A stretch of DNA of 64,000 nucleotides from Candidatus Accumulibacter conexus (GCA_017592775.1 JAGFNJ010000019.1:19578-83577); one strand, 5' to 3'. Positions 20,637-29,731 are shown, counted from the first letter of the stretch. Numbers and translations are program-made. Notes: generated by a model not told the origin, from the letters alone.

Positions 20637-22244
20637 TCAGGCGGGCAGGCCCGTCGTGCCCTTGTCGTCGGCGAACATGACGATGCCGCCGCGCCGCTGG
20701 TCGCCGGCGCCGGCGAGTTGCCCATCGATGCTGGCGACGCAGTTGACGCCGCCAAAGAACATGCTTGCCGCGTCGAAACGGGTGGCACCAGGCCAGAGCG
20801 CCTGCAGGGTTTCGGCGGCTCCGGCTGCCAGACCGCTGGTCTCGAACCACAACTGCCGGCCTTCGATGTGCTGGCGGGAGGCATTGACCGCTTCGTTGAG
20901 CGGACGTCCATAGGCCAGCACGTTGAGCAGGGTCTGCAGGATGGCGCTGCGGATGCGGTTCGAACCGCCGCTGCCGAGCGCCAGGCGAGGCCGGTCGCCG
21001 GCGAGGACGATCGTTGGCGACATCATGGTGCTCATGCGGCTGCCCGCCGCCAGGCGGTGGAATCCGGCCGGGTTGATGTCGTCCTCGCCGAGGAAGTTGT
21101 TGAGGTGAATCCCCAGCCCCGGCAGGGCGTGGCCGCAGCCCTCGCCGTTGCTGGTGGTGATCGCCGCTGCCATGCCTTCGGCGTCGATCACCGAGATGTG
21201 TGTCGTCGCCCCGAGGTTGTTCTCGCTGCAGAGTGCGCGTGCGTGGCTGGCCCACTGCGGCAGCCTGCCACCCGCGACGATCTGCCGGATCGCTTCCGGG
21301 TCGGCGTGCAGGCGGTGATCGTAGCCGGCCCGTCGCACTTCGGACACGGTTGCCAGCACCGCCGCGATCACCAGTTGATGGGCCCGCGAGAGAAACTCCT
21401 CGCGACCGAGGCCGAGTTCCTCGGCGATCCGCAGGCCGGCGCCGATCAACCCGCCGCCGGCCGACGGCGGTGGGTTCGTCAGGACCGTATGGTGCCCGAA
21501 GGGGATGCGCAGCGGCGGGCGCGTCGCCGGCGCGTAGGCCGCGACATCTTCGGCGCTGATCAGCCCGCCGTGTTCCGGACCGAAATGCTCGACGAGCGCG
21601 GCGTGGTAGGTGGCGACCTGCGCATCCGGGCTGCCATCGCCCAGTGCCTGCAGGAAATCTCCGAGTTCCGGGTTGGCCAGCCGGTCGCCGGCGCGGGGTA
21701 GCCGTTCCGCGGGCAGGAAGAGGCGGCGCACCGTCGCTGAGTGACTGGCGATCGGCGCGATCAGGCCGGCAATCATGGCGATCTGCGGGCTGACGCGGAA
21801 ACCGTCGCGCGCCCACGCCACTGCCGGCGCGACCACTTCGCGCAGCGGCAGACGGCCGGCGCGCCGGTGCAGCGCGAGCAGGCCGACGAGTTCTCCGGGC
21901 ACCGCAGCCGCTCCCTTGCCGATGTGGAAGACCTGGCTGGTCTCGCCGAAGTCGACGGTGATCGGTGCGAAATCGAGGATCGGCCAAGTGGTGAGCCCGA
22001 GTCCCGGTGCCGCGCCGAAGAAGTCGAGCACTTCGTAGCCATCGCGTGCGTCACCCCAGATGCAGGCGCCGCCGCCGCCGAGCGAGGTCAACGGCAATTC
22101 GGTGACGGTTGCCGCGAGCTTGGCGGCGACGATCGCGTCGACCGCGTTGCCGCCGCGCTGCAGCAGGCGCACCCCGGCTGCCGCCGTGTGTGCCTCCGAA
22201 GCAGCGATCACGCCACGAATTCCCATCGACGAAGGATACGCCAT
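20637..22244 (-). CDS. ggt: Gamma-glutamyltransferase family Ntn hydrolase
   Basis: A 535-residue gamma-glutamyltransferase-like proenzyme that self-cleaves before a Thr nucleophile to form two subunits. The cleavage region GATTHISVIDAEG puts the nucleophile at Thr347; EAHTAAAGVRLLQRGGNAVDA and SLGGGGACIWGD mark the large-subunit core, and GSRMSTMMSPTIV the small subunit. No clear signal peptide is present with the ATG at 22244, so it may be cytoplasmic; an in-frame ATG at 22226 is an alternative start. The substrate (glutathione or another gamma-glutamyl compound) is not fixed. Confidence 0.88.
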   Translation of the reverse strand: MAYPSSMGIRGVIAASEAHTAAAGVRLLQRGGNAVDAIVAAKLAATVTELPLTSLGGGGACIWGDARDGYEVLDFFGAAPGLGLTTWPILDFAPITVDFGETSQVFHIGKGAAAVPGELVGLLALHRRAGRLPLREVVAPAVAWARDGFRVSPQIAMIAGLIAPIASHSATVRRLFLPAERLPRAGDRLANPELGDFLQALGDGSPDAQVATYHAALVEHFGPEHGGLISAEDVAAYAPATRPPLRIPFGHHTVLTNPPPSAGGGLIGAGLRIAEELGLGREEFLSRAHQLVIAAVLATVSEVRRAGYDHRLHADPEAIRQIVAGGRLPQWASHARALCSENNLGATTHISVIDAEGMAAAITTSNGEGCGHALPGLGIHLNNFLGEDDINPAGFHRLAAGSRMSTMMSPTIVLAGDRPRLALGSGGSNRIRSAILQTLLNVLAYGRPLNEAVNASRQHIEGRQLWFETSGLAAGAAETLQALWPGATRFDAASMFFGGVNCVASIDGQLAGAGDQRRGGIVMFADDKGTTGLPA

Positions 22245-22410
22245 GCGGCGGCGGGCGAGAAGACTGCGGTCGCTGGTTGTTGCGGGGGTCCTCGGCCATG
22301 GCTGGCGCCGGGTTCCGGTGACGCAGCGCAGGCAGGCGATCGCGCATCGACGGTCCGTCGGGCCGACGCTTCAACTAGAATGAGGCCTTTTCCGACTGCG
22401 ACCAGCGACC

Positions 22411-23829
22411 ATGATCCGCACCCGCTTTGCTCCCTCGCCAACCGGCTTCCTGCATGTCGGCGGTGCGCGTACCGCACTCTTCTCGTGGGCCTACGCCCGT
22501 CGCCACGGCGGCAGCTTCATTCTCCGCGTCGAGGATACCGATCTCGTCCGATCGACTGCCGAGGCCGTGCAGGCGATTCTCGACGGCATGCAATGGCTCG
22601 GTCTCGCGCACGACGAGGGCCCCTTCTACCAGACGCAGCGCATGGCGCGTTATCGTCAGGTGATCGGCGAAATGCTCGCCGCCGGCACCGCCTACCATTG
22701 CTACATGCAGCCCGACGAACTCGACCGCCTGCGCGCGGAGCAGCGGGAACAGGGTCGCAAGCCGCGCTACGACGGCCGCTGGCGGCCGCAGCCGGACAAG
22801 CGGCTGCCGGCACCGCCGGCCGGGGTCGAGCCGGTGGTCCGTTTCCGCAATCCGGTGGACGGAGTCGTCGCCTGGGACGACATCGTCAAGGGGCGCATCG
22901 AAGTCGCCAACAGCGAACTCGACGACCTGGTGATCGCCCGCGCCGACGGTTCGCCGACCTACAACTTCTGCGTCGTCGTCGATGACCGGGATATGGGCAT
23001 CACGCACGTCATCCGCGGCGACGACCACGTCAACAACACGCCACGGCAGATCAACATCCTGCAGGCGCTCGGTGCACAGGTGCCGCTCTACGCGCACCTG
23101 TCGATGATTCTTGGCGACGACGGGCAGAAGCTGTCGAAACGCCACGGCGCGGTGAGCGTCATGCAGTACGACGATGCGGGTTACCTGCCGGAGGCGGTGC
23201 TCAACTACCTCGCCCGTCTCGGCTGGTCGCACGGCGACGATGAGATCTTCTCGATGCAGCAGTTCTGCGAGTGGTTCGACCTCGACCACATCACGCCGTC
23301 GGCGGCCCAGTTCAACAGCGAGAAGCTCAACTGGCTGAACGCGCATTACCTGCGGCGCAGCGACGCCGGTCGCCTGGCTGCCCTGGTCCGCCCGCGGCTG
23401 GCAGCGCGCGGCGTCGTCGTCAGCGAGATGCCGTCGCTGGCGGCGATCATCGAACTGCACAAGGAGCGTGTCAGCAACCTCAACGAACTGGCCGACATCG
23501 CCGAGCCGTTCTACATCGACCTGCAGCCGCCGAGCGGACTGCTGGCCCGCCACCTGACGCCCGAGACGCTGCCGCTGCTGGACGATTTCGCTGCCGCGCT
23601 CGCCGAAGTTCCCTGGCAGGCGGCGGCGATCGGCGTGCTGATCAAGGAGTGCGTCGCGCGGCATGGCGTCAAGATGCCGAAGCTGGCGATGCCGGTGCGC
23701 GTCCTCCTGACCGGTCTCGAGCAGACGCCATCGGTCGATGCGCTGATCGCGCTTTTTCCCCGCGCCACCGCCCTCGAACGGCTCGCGCGCGCCGGCCGCG
23801 TCGCGTCCTCGGCGCCGCGCAGTGTGTGA
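22411..23829 (+). CDS. gltX: Glutamyl-tRNA synthetase
   Basis: Class I aminoacyl-tRNA synthetase that charges tRNA-Glu; 472 residues, normal length. The HIGH-type motif lies in [20 protein letters not shown], and the KMSKS-type motif reads KLSKRHG. The anticodon-binding helical domain fills the C-terminal third. The Cys-rich zinc insert of some GluRS proteins is replaced here by a short [15 protein letters not shown] segment. ATG 22411. tRNA-Ala and tRNA-Glu genes follow downstream, so enzyme and substrate RNA are neighbours. Confidence 0.97.
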   Translation: MIRTRFAPSPTGFLHVGGARTALFSWAYARRHGGSFILRVEDTDLVRSTAEAVQAILDGMQWLGLAHDEGPFYQTQRMARYRQVIGEMLAAGTAYHCYMQPDELDRLRAEQREQGRKPRYDGRWRPQPDKRLPAPPAGVEPVVRFRNPVDGVVAWDDIVKGRIEVANSELDDLVIARADGSPTYNFCVVVDDRDMGITHVIRGDDHVNNTPRQINILQALGAQVPLYAHLSMILGDDGQKLSKRHGAVSVMQYDDAGYLPEAVLNYLARLGWSHGDDEIFSMQQFCEWFDLDHITPSAAQFNSEKLNWLNAHYLRRSDAGRLAALVRPRLAARGVVVSEMPSLAAIIELHKERVSNLNELADIAEPFYIDLQPPSGLLARHLTPETLPLLDDFAAALAEVPWQAAAIGVLIKECVARHGVKMPKLAMPVRVLLTGLEQTPSVDALIALFPRATALERLARAGRVASSAPRSV

Positions 23830-23913
23830 TTCCGCGCGGCTTGGGGCGCCGGCAGTGCAGGACCTTCACGCGCCAGGCGCGGGCAGGGCAGCGGCCAGGG
23901 CAGCGATTCGCGC

Positions 23914-23942
23914 TTTACAGCGGCGGGTCGACTGCCTATAAT
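23914..23942 (+). promoter_or_regulatory. Sigma-70 promoter of the tRNA-Ala/tRNA-Glu unit
   Basis: TTTACA (23914-23919) and a perfect TATAAT (23937-23942) are spaced by 17 bases, and the tRNA-Ala 5' end lies 18 bases further on. This is the best sigma-70 match I see in the window. Confidence 0.85.
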
Positions 23943-23959
23943 CGCCGCTTCTTTCGGGC

Positions 23960-24035
<76 letters not shown>

Positions 24036-24055
24036 CAAGCCGAGAGAAGTTCCGG

Positions 24056-24131
24056 GTCCCCATCGTCTAGAGGCCCAGGACACTACCCTTTCACGGTAGG
24101 TACCGGGGTTCGAATCCCCGTGGGGACGCCA
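24056..24131 (+). tRNA. tRNA-Glu (anticodon UUC)
   Basis: Acceptor arms GTCCCCA and TGGGGAC pair fully. The anticodon stem CTACC/GGTAG encloses CTTTCAC, giving TTC. The T arm CGGGG-TTCGAAT-CCCCG is complete; discriminator G precedes an encoded CCA. It lies 20 bases after tRNA-Ala, and both probably come from the promoter at 23914. Confidence 0.97.
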
Positions 24132-24319
24132 GCAGCTCGCCGCCTTCGCGATCCGGCGGATGCGCCGGCAGTGCCGCCGCGCGACCGCTCCCCAGTCAAT
24201 CTCCCATAAGTCCTTCGTTTGCCAGTGCACGCCGCGACGCGGGGTTCCTGTCGAAGACGCGAACGAGAGTGTCCGGGGGCCATTGCCGCAACACCGGTTG
24301 TGCCGTCAGCCGCTCGCCC

Positions 24320-25666
24320 TCATGTCTTCGTCAGGCACTTCAGTCGACGGTACAGCGTCCGTTCCGACAGGCCGAGGTGCCTGGCCAGCGCCTTGCGGTT
24401 GCCGCGGAAGTGACGCACCTGCTCCGCGAGCGAAACCGCTTCGCGTTCGCGGGAATCAGGTTGTGCCGGCAGGTACTGCGGCGGTGCGCCGGGGAGTGTG
24501 CACGCTGCCGTAACCAACTCGAGTGGCAGGTGCTGCAGAAGGATCTCATCACCATCGCAGAGCAGGCTGGCGCGTTCGAGAATGTTGCGCAACTCGCGCA
24601 CATTGCCGGGGTAGGCATAGCGACTCAGCCAGTCGGCCGCCTCCGGCGACAGGCGCCTGCAGGAACTCCCGCCAGCGAGCCGGGCGAGCAGGGTTTCGGC
24701 CAGCAGCAGGACATCGTCACCGCGCTGCCGCAATGGTGGCAGGTGAATCGGGAAGACGTTGAGGCGGTAGAACAAGTCCTGCCGGAAAAGGCCCTTGGTC
24801 ACCATCTCCGTCAGCGGGCGATGGGTGGCCGAGATCGTTCGCACGTCGGCCTTGCGCAGTTCCGGGGCACCCACCCGGCGATACGTGCCGCTTTCCAGCA
24901 GGCGCAGGAGCTTGACCTGGATGGAAAGCGGGATGTCGCCAAGTTCGTCGAGAAACAGCGTGCCACCGGACGCTGCCTCGACCAATCCGGTCGTCCGTGT
25001 CGTCGCCCCGGTGAAGGCGCCACGCTCATGGCCAAACAATGCGCTCTCGAACAAGGTCTCTGGCAGTCCGGAGCAATCGACCGCGACGAAGGGCGCGTTG
25101 GCGCGCGGGCTGAGTTGATGGATGGCATTGGCGACGAGTTCCTTGCCTGTCCCGGATTCACCCTGAAGCAATACGGAAGCCTCCGACGGAGCCACCCGGG
25201 AGATCAGTTCCATCATGCCGAGAAAGGCTGGCGAACGACCGATCAGACCTTGGGCATGCGAACGACTCTGCGCTCCGGGCAAGGCTTCGAGCTTCTCGAT
25301 GTAGAGAACGATGGCGCCGCTGGCATCCCGTATCGGCGATAGCTCGATGTTCTCGAAGCTCTCGCCCTGTGCCGTGTAATGGAGATGCAACACGCGCTCG
25401 CGCCGGCCGGATCGCAGGCTGCGCTGGAGCGGACAGGACTCGCCCGCCTGGTCGCAGGGCACCGTGTGTCGATGCGAAACCTCGAAGCACTTGCGGCCAA
25501 CCACCTCGATCTGGTCGACCCAGTTGGCTCGATACGCCTCGTTTGCAGCCAGTATCCGATAGTCGCGATCGCACAGGATGTGCGGTTCAGGAAGAGCTTC
25601 CAGGAACGACACCAGCTCTGCCAAGGATTTCTGATCGACTGCCACGCGATGCCCCCACTCTGCCAA
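24320..25666 (-). CDS. Sigma-54-dependent enhancer-binding regulator with N-terminal PAS domain
   Basis: A 448-residue activator of sigma-54 RNA polymerase. A PAS domain (about 15-130) precedes an AAA+ domain with Walker A GESGTGKE, the sigma-54 contact loop GAFTGA, GGTLFLDELGDIP, and a Fis-type helix-turn-helix at the C-terminus (RKALARHLGLSERTLYRRLK). There is no receiver domain, so sensing is direct. The PAS domain carries Cys60, Cys71 and Cys78 in a KCFEVSH...PCDQAGESCPL arrangement that could bind metal or report redox state. The proposed start is TTG 25666, with GTG 25645 as alternative. It faces away from a sigma-54 promoter at 25782, its probable target. Confidence 0.93.
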   Translation of the reverse strand: MAEWGHRVAVDQKSLAELVSFLEALPEPHILCDRDYRILAANEAYRANWVDQIEVVGRKCFEVSHRHTVPCDQAGESCPLQRSLRSGRRERVLHLHYTAQGESFENIELSPIRDASGAIVLYIEKLEALPGAQSRSHAQGLIGRSPAFLGMMELISRVAPSEASVLLQGESGTGKELVANAIHQLSPRANAPFVAVDCSGLPETLFESALFGHERGAFTGATTRTTGLVEAASGGTLFLDELGDIPLSIQVKLLRLLESGTYRRVGAPELRKADVRTISATHRPLTEMVTKGLFRQDLFYRLNVFPIHLPPLRQRGDDVLLLAETLLARLAGGSSCRRLSPEAADWLSRYAYPGNVRELRNILERASLLCDGDEILLQHLPLELVTAACTLPGAPPQYLPAQPDSREREAVSLAEQVRHFRGNRKALARHLGLSERTLYRRLKCLTKT

Positions 25667-25669
25667 ACG

Positions 25670-25698
25670 AACTGCCGCATGCTGCCATAGCGGCAGTT
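25670..25698. promoter_or_regulatory. Candidate enhancer (UAS) of the sigma-54 regulator
   Basis: AACTGCCGC (25670-25678) and GCGGCAGTT (25690-25698) form a perfect 9-bp dyad with an 11-base spacer. It lies about 85-115 bases upstream of the -24 element at 25783, the usual distance for an enhancer-binding site, and only 4 bases from the regulator start, which also fits autoregulation. Confidence 0.6.
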
Positions 25699-25781
25699 GG
25701 CAGTCAAAGAAGACGGCAGTGCGTGCGCACAGAAAACATCAACCAATTGATTATTTGATATTTACCTCTTTTCACAGAAAG

Positions 25782-25798
25782 CTGGCACGATCCTTGAT
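25782..25798 (+). promoter_or_regulatory. Sigma-54 (-24/-12) promoter
   Basis: CTGGCACGATCCTTGAT matches the TGGCAC-N5-TTGC consensus with only the last base of the -12 box changed, and GG-N10-GA has the right spacing. It is placed between the divergent enhancer-binding protein and the Rieske/NifX/MBL genes. The expected transcription start is near 25810. Confidence 0.85.
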
Positions 25799-25815
25799 AA
25801 GGAAGTGCTGATAGG

Positions 25816-26160
25816 TTGTTGAATGGCGTGTCAAACCTGGTCGATCCTGATTCGGCAGTAGCGCAGCAACCAGACCATGCGACCAACGAACATCGCTCAC
25901 GAAAGCCGGAGTACTTCGCGGCGGTTGGCACCTGTACGCATCTCGGTTGCTCTCCCGGCAACGCTTTCGATGCTGGCGATCAGGCTCTGGGTGCCGACTG
26001 GCCCGGGGATGTTCTCTGCCCATGCCACGGTGCAACCTTCGAGTTTGCCGGCCGCGTTTTCAAGGACAAGCCGGCGCCGACCAATCTGGGAATGCCCCCG
26101 CACACCTGCCTGACTGACAGCCGCCTGATCATCGGCAGCGACCAGAGCGGGCAGGCCTGA
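25816..26160 (+). pseudogene. petA-like: Truncated Rieske iron-sulfur protein (C-terminal half of PetA)
   Basis: A 114-residue product matching only the C-terminal cluster-binding part of the cytochrome bc1 Rieske subunit. Both cluster motifs are intact: CTHLGC and CPCHGA. The twin-arginine anchor, membrane helix and first beta sheet are missing, so it cannot be a normal bc1 subunit. CPCHGA replaces the usual CPCHGS; that Ser hydrogen-bonds the cluster and raises its potential in studied proteins. The only early start is TTG 25816, barely downstream of the predicted sigma-54 start site, with no clear ribosome-binding site. It may be a remnant or a small soluble Rieske-type protein recruited to this operon. 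Confidence 0.7.
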
Positions 26161-26175
26161 TCGAAAGGACGCATC

Positions 26176-26547
26176 ATGAAGATCGCAGTGACCAGCCAGA
26201 ACCGAAAGACCATCACCGAGCACGCGGGAAAATGCCGCAGGTTCTGGATCTACGAAGTCGAGGAGGGTCTCGTCGTTGGCAAGAATCTGATCGAGGTTTC
26301 CATGCACGAGGTCTTGCACGCCAATCGCCAGAAACTGGCCGAGCCGCTGGCCGGAATCAACGTCCTGATCGCCGGCGGTATGGGGCCCGGTCTTTTTGAC
26401 CGCCTGATGCAGGGTGGCATTCTTCCGGTCATTACACTGGAGGAAGACCCCGATGCTGCGGTAGCCGCCCTGCTCGCCAACAACCTCGATCGGTTGCCCG
26501 TTCGCCGGAGCCATCGTTGCCACGAACGGCAGCACGCATCGCCTTAG
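26176..26547 (+). CDS. NifX/NifB-C-like (dinitrogenase iron-molybdenum cofactor) family protein
   Basis: A 123-residue protein of the small NifX/NafY/Orp family, which binds iron-molybdenum or other metal-sulfur clusters. Typical elements are MKIAVTSQNRKTITEHAGKCRRFWIY and the glycine turn LIAGGMGPGLFDRL. It ends with a His/Cys-rich tail (RRSHRCHERQHASP). ATG 26176 follows AAGGAC. It lies 15 bases behind the Rieske fragment, within the unit served by the sigma-54 promoter. No nif genes are near, so a role outside nitrogen fixation is likely. Confidence 0.88.
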   Translation: MKIAVTSQNRKTITEHAGKCRRFWIYEVEEGLVVGKNLIEVSMHEVLHANRQKLAEPLAGINVLIAGGMGPGLFDRLMQGGILPVITLEEDPDAAVAALLANNLDRLPVRRSHRCHERQHASP

Positions 26548-26616
26548 CGCCCGGCAAGTTCGATCGTCACTGAAGCGGCCACATGCTTCGCAACTGACAT
26601 TTCGCGAGGTAATCAC

Positions 26617-27567
26617 ATGACCCCCGTTGCTCCCCCGTACGACATCGGCGCCCTCCGGCGCTTGCGCATTGTGTGCATCTCGGAAACCGGCTGGTTCGAC
26701 ACCACGACCGTGTTCGACGACATTCGGGCCGCCGGCGGCGTGCAGACCGATCAATACGCCATTCCGTGGCCGCCCTTCGGCCCGCTGCACGCGGAGAACG
26801 CAGCCGGCTTCTCGGCGCTCCTGGAAGCCGAGACGACCGATGGAAGCGTGCGCCACCTGTTGTTCGACACCGGCTGGAACCCCGACTGGATGGATCGTCG
26901 CTTTGCCGAGGAGGGCATCGACCGGCTGCTGCAGGAGGGGCGGATCGAGGCATTGATCGTCAGTCACGAGCATTTCGATCACTTCTGGGGGATCCGCTCG
27001 ACCCTCAGGCACTGCCCCGACATCCCGATCTACCTTCCCGAGGGCTTCCAGCCGGCGGGCCTGACGTTCATTCGTCAGCAGGGTCACACCGGAACGTTAT
27101 CCACCGTTGCCAGCGCGCAGCCGCTGGTGCTGTTTCCGGGGCTGGCCATCGTCAGTTTTCCGATGAGCACATTGCTGCAGGTGCAGGGAGAGAACGTCCT
27201 GTACGCCAACCTCGAGGATCAGGGGTTGACGATGATCACCGGTTGCGGCCACGGAGGGGTGCTCAACCTGCTGGATTACGCACGTCGGAATTTCACGGGT
27301 GGCGAGCGCATCCATGCGATCTACGGCGGGCTGCACCTCTCTCCCCTGGAGGACTGGGACGCGGCCCGGGACGAGATCGTCAAGGCCCTGGCTGGCTATG
27401 GGATCGCCAAGATGGCGTGCAATCATTGCACCGGTCGCACGGCTGTCGAGAAGATGCTGGCGAGCGGCTTGCCAGTCCTGCGCGGGACGGCCCGGCACGG
27501 CTCCCAGACGGAATTGTTCTTGGGTAACGGCGACGCCCTGAATCTGGGAGGGACCGCGTCGGACTGA
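26617..27567 (+). CDS. Metallo-beta-lactamase-fold hydrolase
   Basis: A 316-residue MBL-fold protein. The metal-binding signature is SHEHFDHFWG, with further His and Cys ligands in TGCGHGGVLN, YGGLHL and CNHCTG. It resembles the archaeal and bacterial group annotated as dihydropterin-RFA-P synthase-like, in which the TGCGHxG and GGLHL motifs recur; that name is by resemblance only. No signal peptide is seen. ATG 26617 follows GCGAGG. It is the last gene in the sigma-54 unit and is followed by a long empty region. Confidence 0.88.
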   Translation: MTPVAPPYDIGALRRLRIVCISETGWFDTTTVFDDIRAAGGVQTDQYAIPWPPFGPLHAENAAGFSALLEAETTDGSVRHLLFDTGWNPDWMDRRFAEEGIDRLLQEGRIEALIVSHEHFDHFWGIRSTLRHCPDIPIYLPEGFQPAGLTFIRQQGHTGTLSTVASAQPLVLFPGLAIVSFPMSTLLQVQGENVLYANLEDQGLTMITGCGHGGVLNLLDYARRNFTGGERIHAIYGGLHLSPLEDWDAARDEIVKALAGYGIAKMACNHCTGRTAVEKMLASGLPVLRGTARHGSQTELFLGNGDALNLGGTASD

Positions 27568-28155
27568 AGCGCCTCCTTGGCGGCCCGTTGCGGGGATTGT
27601 GCGCGTCCGCTGGCTGGATCAAGCCGTCGCCACGGCACTGCGCTTGAGTACGGAGTCCGCGAGCGCCTTGAGCGCCGGAAACGGCTTGCGACGCGCCGGC
27701 GATCGCCACTCGCCCGCGGGCGTCAACGCGCCACCGGCACCGTCGGCGTGCGCGCGCACATGCCGCCCGCGGCCCGGCTCTCCAGGAATGCGAAACGAGC
27801 GGGAGCACCGGCTTGCCGCCCAGCCAAGTTCGTCTGGCGGCACCCTGGCGGCGGGCGGCCGATGCGGCGCCGGACGGGCATGGCTTCCCTGATGGGTGAC
27901 GCCGCGTCGCGCCCTGACCGTTCGTTCCACTACAATTCGCTTGGCGCGGCGATTGACGCGGGACGGAGAACGGCAATGCAGGGAATACAAGGCGATGACA
28001 ACGCAGGCCATGGGCCAGCTGGCGACGCGATTGCGCGCTGAGCAACGCGGGTGGGCCATGGGTCGCCGTGACTGCTGGAAGGCGAATGGGCAACGGACCT
28101 GGCTGACCGCGAGCCGGACCGTCGAGCCGGTGCCACCGTCCGCGCCGGCAGAGCG
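27568..28155. other. 588-base region without a supportable gene
   Basis: Several open frames cross this stretch on both strands, but all are Arg- and Ala-rich in the manner of out-of-phase GC-rich DNA and show no family resemblance. It probably ends the sigma-54 unit and carries the leader of the Cys-cluster gene at 28156. I found no tRNA, clear repeat or strong promoter. Confidence 0.45.
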
Positions 28156-28656
28156 ATGACGCCTCTGTCCGGACTGCATCGGCAGATCGACGCGCGCGTG
28201 CTGGCGATCCGCTCGGCGCGGCCCGACTGGCAGTGCGCCCGGGGCTGCGACGCTTGCTGCCGGCGGCTCGCCGCCGAGCCGCGGCTGACGGCTGCCGAAT
28301 GGGATCTGCTGCGCGCCGGGCTGGCCGCGCTGCCTGCAGAGCGGCTGCGGCAGATCGACGCCGACGTCGCGACCCTCGACGGTCGGCCGCAGGGCCCGCT
28401 CGTCTGCCCGCTTCTCGACCAGGCGGCAGGGGCCTGCACGGTCTATGCCTGGCGGCCGGTCGCCTGCCGCACCTACGGCTTCTACGTCCAGCGCGAACTC
28501 GGGTTGTATTGCCACCACATCGAGGCACGCGTCGCGCGTGGCGCACTGGCCGATGTCGTCTGGGGCAACCACGATGCCATCGACCACTGGCTTGCCGGCC
28601 TTGGCGAAGTCCGCACGCTGAGCGAGTGGTTCGCGGGCTGGCAGGACAGACCCTGA
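28156..28656 (+). CDS. YkgJ-family cysteine-cluster protein
   Basis: A 166-residue protein of the YkgJ (UPF0153) group. It contains CARGCDACCRRL near residue 30, CPLLDQAAGACTVYAWRPVAC with CRTYGF, and a later CHH. This spacing is the standard cluster for binding zinc or an iron-sulfur centre. The biochemical role is unsettled. ATG 28156 is preceded by GCAGAGCG. It is monocistronic between an empty region and the convergent dtd gene. Confidence 0.85.
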   Translation: MTPLSGLHRQIDARVLAIRSARPDWQCARGCDACCRRLAAEPRLTAAEWDLLRAGLAALPAERLRQIDADVATLDGRPQGPLVCPLLDQAAGACTVYAWRPVACRTYGFYVQRELGLYCHHIEARVARGALADVVWGNHDAIDHWLAGLGEVRTLSEWFAGWQDRP

Positions 28657-28823
28657 GCCGCGGCGGAGTGTGCCGGACTGCGCCAGCAGGCCTTTGCCGC
28701 TGCTGACTGGCCGCCGGGGCCGGATGAGCACACCGCTACGCTGCAGCACAGCGGCGGGCTGCGCCCTGCGGCGGGCAAGCTCAGCGTGGCCGGTGCCGGC
28801 TGGACGTCGGTACGGGCGCGCTG

Positions 28824-29276
28824 CTATTCCGGTTGCCGCGAGTCGATCACGAGCGTCACCGGCCCGTCGTTCACCAGATGGACCTGCATGTCGGCGGCAA
28901 AAACGCCGGTCGGCACCGGGCGGCCGAGGACGCTCTCGAGGCGTGCGACGAAGCCGTCGAACAGCGGCTGTGCGACCGCCGGCGCTGCCGCGCGCTGCCA
29001 CGATGGCCGGTTGCCCTTGCGGGTCGACGCGAAGAGGGTGAACTGGCTGACCGCCAGCACCTCGCCGCCGATGTCGATGACGCTGCGGTTCATCAGTCCG
29101 GCGGCATCGGCGAAGATGCGCAGCCGGGCCAGCTTGCCGGCCATCCAGTCGAGGTCGCCGTCGCCGTCGCTCTCCTCGAAGCCGGCGAAGACGAGCAGAC
29201 CGGCGGCGATGGCGCCGACGGTTTCGCCGGCGACGTCGACACGCGCCGCGCCGACCCGTTGTACGACCACCCTCAT
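28824..29276 (-). CDS. dtd: D-aminoacyl-tRNA deacylase
   Basis: Hydrolyses D-aminoacyl-tRNA, keeping D-amino acids out of proteins. The 150-residue length and the motifs SQFTLFAST (catalytic region) and [11 protein letters not shown] (Gly-cisPro proofreading motif as GPV) identify it. ATG 29276 overlaps the stop of arsN2 by ATGA, so it is cotranscribed and translationally coupled with the genes upstream. Confidence 0.96.
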   Translation of the reverse strand: MRVVVQRVGAARVDVAGETVGAIAAGLLVFAGFEESDGDGDLDWMAGKLARLRIFADAAGLMNRSVIDIGGEVLAVSQFTLFASTRKGNRPSWQRAAAPAVAQPLFDGFVARLESVLGRPVPTGVFAADMQVHLVNDGPVTLVIDSRQPE

Positions 29277-29731
29277 GCGGCGCCGCCGTTGGCCAGCGTT
29301 CGCCGCATGCAGACCGCCGATGCCGGACACAGGTCGCGGAACTCGCTGCATTGCGCGAGTTCGGGCGGCACCTGGCGGCGATCGAAGGGTTGAAAGCCGC
29401 GGGCGGCAAAAAAACCGGCGGCGCTCGTCGTCAGGAGAAGGATTTCGTGCTGGCCGCGGTTCCGCGCGCGCTGCACGAGTTCATCGACCAACCGGGTCGC
29501 GAGTCCGCGCTGGCGGTGACTGGGTGCCACCGCCAGCGATCGCAGCAGCGCTGCCGCAGCATGAAACTCCAGGCCGCCGCTGGCGACGATTCGCCCACCG
29601 TCACGGCAGACCAGGAAATCCGCCAGGTGTCGCTGAGCAAGGTCGGCCGTTGGCAGGGAACAGGCGGCGAGCAGCGCCAGCAGATCGGGCAGATCGCCTG
29701 CCAGCGCCGGCTCCGGCAGCAGAGCGCTCAT
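29273..29731 (-). CDS. arsN2: ArsN2-type GNAT N-acetyltransferase
   Basis: A 152-residue GNAT acetyltransferase. [19 protein letters not shown] near the start, the acetyl-CoA loop [15 protein letters not shown], then [17 protein letters not shown] and the end [18 protein letters not shown] match the ArsN2 group associated with arsenic resistance. It is flanked by a CDF metal exporter and overlaps both neighbours by ATGA. The substrate in this group is less certain than for ArsN1, which acts on phosphinothricin- or arsinothricin-like compounds. arsC lies 7 kb away. Confidence 0.82.
   Translation of the reverse strand: MSALLPEPALAGDLPDLLALLAACSLPTADLAQRHLADFLVCRDGGRIVASGGLEFHAAAALLRSLAVAPSHRQRGLATRLVDELVQRARNRGQHEILLLTTSAAGFFAARGFQPFDRRQVPPELAQCSEFRDLCPASAVCMRRTLANGGAA

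Noticed and set aside
20386-21987. Second leftward frame of 533 codons overlapping ggt
   Set aside because: The parallel ggt frame carries the Thr nucleophile region and all core motifs; this one is Arg-rich and without motifs.
27619-29409. Leftward open frame of 596 codons across the Cys-cluster and dtd genes
   Set aside because: Its product is Arg/Ala/Pro-rich with no family resemblance and is antisense to, or out of phase with, well-supported genes; long chance frames are expected at this GC content.
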